64,000 nucleotides of DNA, taken from NCBI GenBank assembly GCA_018710985.1, contig DVIV01000059.1:24519-88518 (forward strand), read 5' to 3'. Origin of the DNA: Candidatus Limiplasma pullicola. Its GTDB lineage: Bacteria; Bacillota; Clostridia; Christensenellales; Aristaeellaceae. The number at the start of each line of letters is the position of its first letter. Within the stretch, counting starts at the first letter, position 1. Of the stretch, positions 62,146 through 64,000 are shown piece by piece. The translations under genes were made by a program, and so were the position numbers. The notes beneath the pieces were generated by a model that made no database searches, was not told the DNA's origin, and saw only the letters and a list, made by a program, of their open reading frames with translations.

Positions 62146-64000
62146 TCATGCCTCCAGCGTAGGCGCGGGCTGGGCCGGCTTTTCGGGCAGGAGCTTTCGG
62201 AAGGCGATGCGCTTGTCATCGTCAACATACAGCTCCACACGGTCGCCCAGGGCGATCTTGCCGGCGATGATCTCCTCGCTCAGCGCATCCTCCACGCTGC
62301 GCTGAATGGTGCGGCGAAGCGGGCGCGCGCCATAGTTGGCGTCGTAGCCCTCGTCGGCCAGGAGGGCGACCACGTCGTCCCCGTAGCTCAGCTGCATGCC
62401 GCGCTGGGCAAGCCGCGTGGATACGCTGCCCAGCATCAGCGCCGCGATGCGGCGGATGTCGTCCGGCTCCAGCGCATGGAACACGATCAGGTCATCGATG
62501 CGGTTGATGAACTCCGGGCGGAAGGTGTCCTTCACCTCGGCCATGACGCGCTCCTTCATGGCCTCATAGTCGCGGGTGGTTTCCACGCTGCCGCCGAAGC
62601 CCAGCGAGCGCTTGGAGGTGATGGTGCTGGCACCGGCGTTGGAGGTCATGACGATGATGGTGTTTTTGAAGTTGACCACGCGGCCGTTGCTGTCGGTGAG
62701 GCGGCCGTCGTCAAGGATTTGCAGAAGGATGTTGAACACGTCCGGATGCGCCTTTTCCACCTCGTCAAAGAGCACCACGCTGTAGGGCTTGTTGCGCACC
62801 TTCTGGGTGAGCTGGCCGCCCTCCTCGTAGCCCACGTAGCCCGGAGGGCTGCCCACGAGGCGGCTTACGCTGTGCTTTTCCATGTATTCGCTCATGTCGA
62901 TGCGGATCACGGCGTTCTCATCGTCGAACATCACTTCGCCAAGGGCGCGGCACAGCTCGGTTTTGCCCACGCCCGTGGGCCCCAGGAAGATGAAGGAGCC
63001 GATGGGGCGCTTGGGGTCCTGAAGCCCTGCGCGAGCGCGGCGAAGCGCGCGGCTGACCGCGCTGATGGCCTCGTCCTGGCCAACGACGCGCTTGTGCAAA
63101 AGCTCCTCCAGGTGGAGCAGACGCTGGCTTTCATCCTCGGTCATCTTTTTCACCGGAACACCCGTCCAGCTGGCCACGATCTGGGCGATGTCCTCCTCGG
63201 TGACAACGTCGTGGCTGTTGTTTTTTCGTTCCTCCCAGGCCGCGCGCTTCTGAGCGATGTCCTGGCGGAGCTTGCGCTCCTCGTCGCGCAGGTTGGCTGC
63301 CTGCTCGAAGTCCTGATGCGCGATGGCCTCCTTCTTTTCGTTTTGCAGAGCCTTGAGGCGATCCTCCTGCTCCTTGACATCGGGGGGAGCGGTGAAGCTG
63401 TGCAGGCGCACGCGAGAGGCTGCCTCGTCCATGAGGTCGATGGCCTTGTCGGGCAGGAAGCGGTCGCTGATATAACGGTCGGAAAGGCTGACGGCGGCCT
63501 CAAGCGCCTCGTCGGTGATCTTGACCTTGTGATGCGCCTCGTAACGGTCGCGCAGCCCCTTGAGGATGGCCAGCGCTTCCTCGGCGGTTGGCTCGCCCAC
63601 CTTCACGGGCTGGAAGCGGCGCTCCAGGGCGGCGTCCTTCTCGATGTTCTTGCGGTATTCGTCCAGCGTGGTTGCGCCGATGCATTGCAGCTCTCCTCGG
63701 GCGAGGGCGGGCTTGAGGATGTTGGCGGCGTCCAGGCTGCCTTCGGCCTTGCCAGCGCCCACCAGTGTGTGGAATTCGTCGATAAAGAGGATAACATTTC
63801 CCTGCTTCTTGACATCGCGGATGGTGTCCTTGAGCCGCTCCTCGAATTCGCCGCGGTATTTGCTGCCGGCGATCATGCTGCCCAGGTCCAGCGAAAGAAT
63901 GCGCTTGCCGGTCAGGGTTTCGGGCACCTTGCCCGCCACGATCATCTGGGCAAGGCCCTCCACCACCGCGCTCTTGCCCACGCCCGGCTCGCCGATGAGG
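62146..64000 (-). CDS. clpC: ATP-dependent Clp protease ATPase subunit ClpC (5' end outside window)
   Basis: About 618 codons are present; the start and N-domain lie beyond 64000. The first NBD opens with [16 protein letters not shown] (Walker A) and has [17 protein letters not shown]-like middle segment follows ([21 protein letters not shown]), which sets ClpC apart from ClpB. The second NBD has [16 protein letters not shown] and the [13 protein letters not shown] loop, and ends with the ClpC-type C-terminal [12 protein letters not shown] to [10 protein letters not shown] part. It unfolds proteins for ClpP and in Firmicutes acts with adaptors such as McsB/MecA. The rest of the operon is not visible. 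Confidence 0.95.
   Translation of the reverse strand, partial: LIGEPGVGKSAVVEGLAQMIVAGKVPETLTGKRILSLDLGSMIAGSKYRGEFEERLKDTIRDVKKQGNVILFIDEFHTLVGAGKAEGSLDAANILKPALARGELQCIGATTLDEYRKNIEKDAALERRFQPVKVGEPTAEEALAILKGLRDRYEAHHKVKITDEALEAAVSLSDRYISDRFLPDKAIDLMDEAASRVRLHSFTAPPDVKEQEDRLKALQNEKKEAIAHQDFEQAANLRDEERKLRQDIAQKRAAWEERKNNSHDVVTEEDIAQIVASWTGVPVKKMTEDESQRLLHLEELLHKRVVGQDEAISAVSRALRRARAGLQDPKRPIGSFIFLGPTGVGKTELCRALGEVMFDDENAVIRIDMSEYMEKHSVSRLVGSPPGYVGYEEGGQLTQKVRNKPYSVVLFDEVEKAHPDVFNILLQILDDGRLTDSNGRVVNFKNTIIVMTSNAGASTITSKRSLGFGGSVETTRDYEAMKERVMAEVKDTFRPEFINRIDDLIVFHALEPDDIRRIAALMLGSVSTRLAQRGMQLSYGDDVVALLADEGYDANYGARPLRRTIQRSVEDALSEEIIAGKIALGDRVELYVDDDKRIAFRKLLPEKPAQPAPTLEA

Overview
The window is a 64 kb, GC-rich, gene-dense chromosomal segment, most likely from a spore-forming member of the Firmicutes (a high-GC Clostridia lineage, possibly a gut organism). 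The evidence is spoIIR, a PdaB-like deacetylase, a GerMN lipoprotein, a Cys-rich coat-like protein, the four-gene glgBCDA cluster with the Firmicutes-type GlgD, YugP-type peptidase, ClpC with a UVR segment, and mrfA/mrfB. The exact genus cannot be read from the sequence. I see no tRNA, rRNA, CRISPR array, prophage or transposase. Almost everything is chromosomal housekeeping or accessory metabolism. The one clear compositional outlier is a more AT-rich chloramphenicol acetyltransferase-like gene at 15.1-15.8 kb.

Layout. 1-7.7 kb: partial ygiQ radical-SAM gene, spoIIR, a membrane Zn peptidase, an XPD-like helicase with an N-terminal nuclease-like domain, a TraB/GumN lipoprotein and a Cys-rich repeat protein. 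7.7-15.8 kb: a frameshifted secreted protein, a Cd/Zn-type efflux cassette (ArsR regulator, HMA chaperone, P1B-ATPase) with a visible operator, a HAD phosphatase, a flavodoxin-like reductase, a C45 acyltransferase, a uracil permease and the CAT gene. 16-24 kb: glgB-glgC-glgD-glgA, a double-OB SSB-like protein and a deacetylase. 24-31.6 kb: a hydroxyacid dehydrogenase, a Rieske-FAD oxidoreductase, rarA, a MerR regulator with an FMN/FAD reductase, and rplS. 31.6-40 kb: a MATE transporter fused to a cytidylate-kinase-like domain, its divergent MerR regulator, a zinc-ribbon membrane protein, a P2A Ca-type ATPase and an XRE membrane regulator. 40-46.8 kb: GerMN lipoprotein and two divergently transcribed two-component systems, one followed by a PepSY protein. 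46.9-53.3 kb: a second FMN/FAD reductase interrupted by an in-frame TGA, then marR with a heterodimeric ABC exporter. 53.4-64 kb: a TPR protein, mrfB, mrfA, apbE, a 1050-residue poly-FMN-binding protein, and partial clpC.

The strongest theme is extracytosolic flavin redox chemistry. A membrane-anchored protein carries eight FMN-binding domains, each with its own flavinylation motif. The flavin transferase ApbE that would load them is encoded directly downstream. Two further secreted FMN-binding flavoprotein reductases lie elsewhere in the window. Together these suggest an electron path from the membrane through covalently bound FMNs to soluble extracellular reductases; that path is inferred, not shown.

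The second theme is MerR-type control. Two promoters have the 19-bp spacer with internal dyad that is diagnostic of MerR activation. One precedes the MATE-kinase fusion and the other precedes the first FMN/FAD reductase, and each is next to a MerR-family gene. Two coding regions need one base change to be intact: a frameshift at 7.8 kb and a TGA at 48.17 kb. These are either true pseudogenes or assembly errors.
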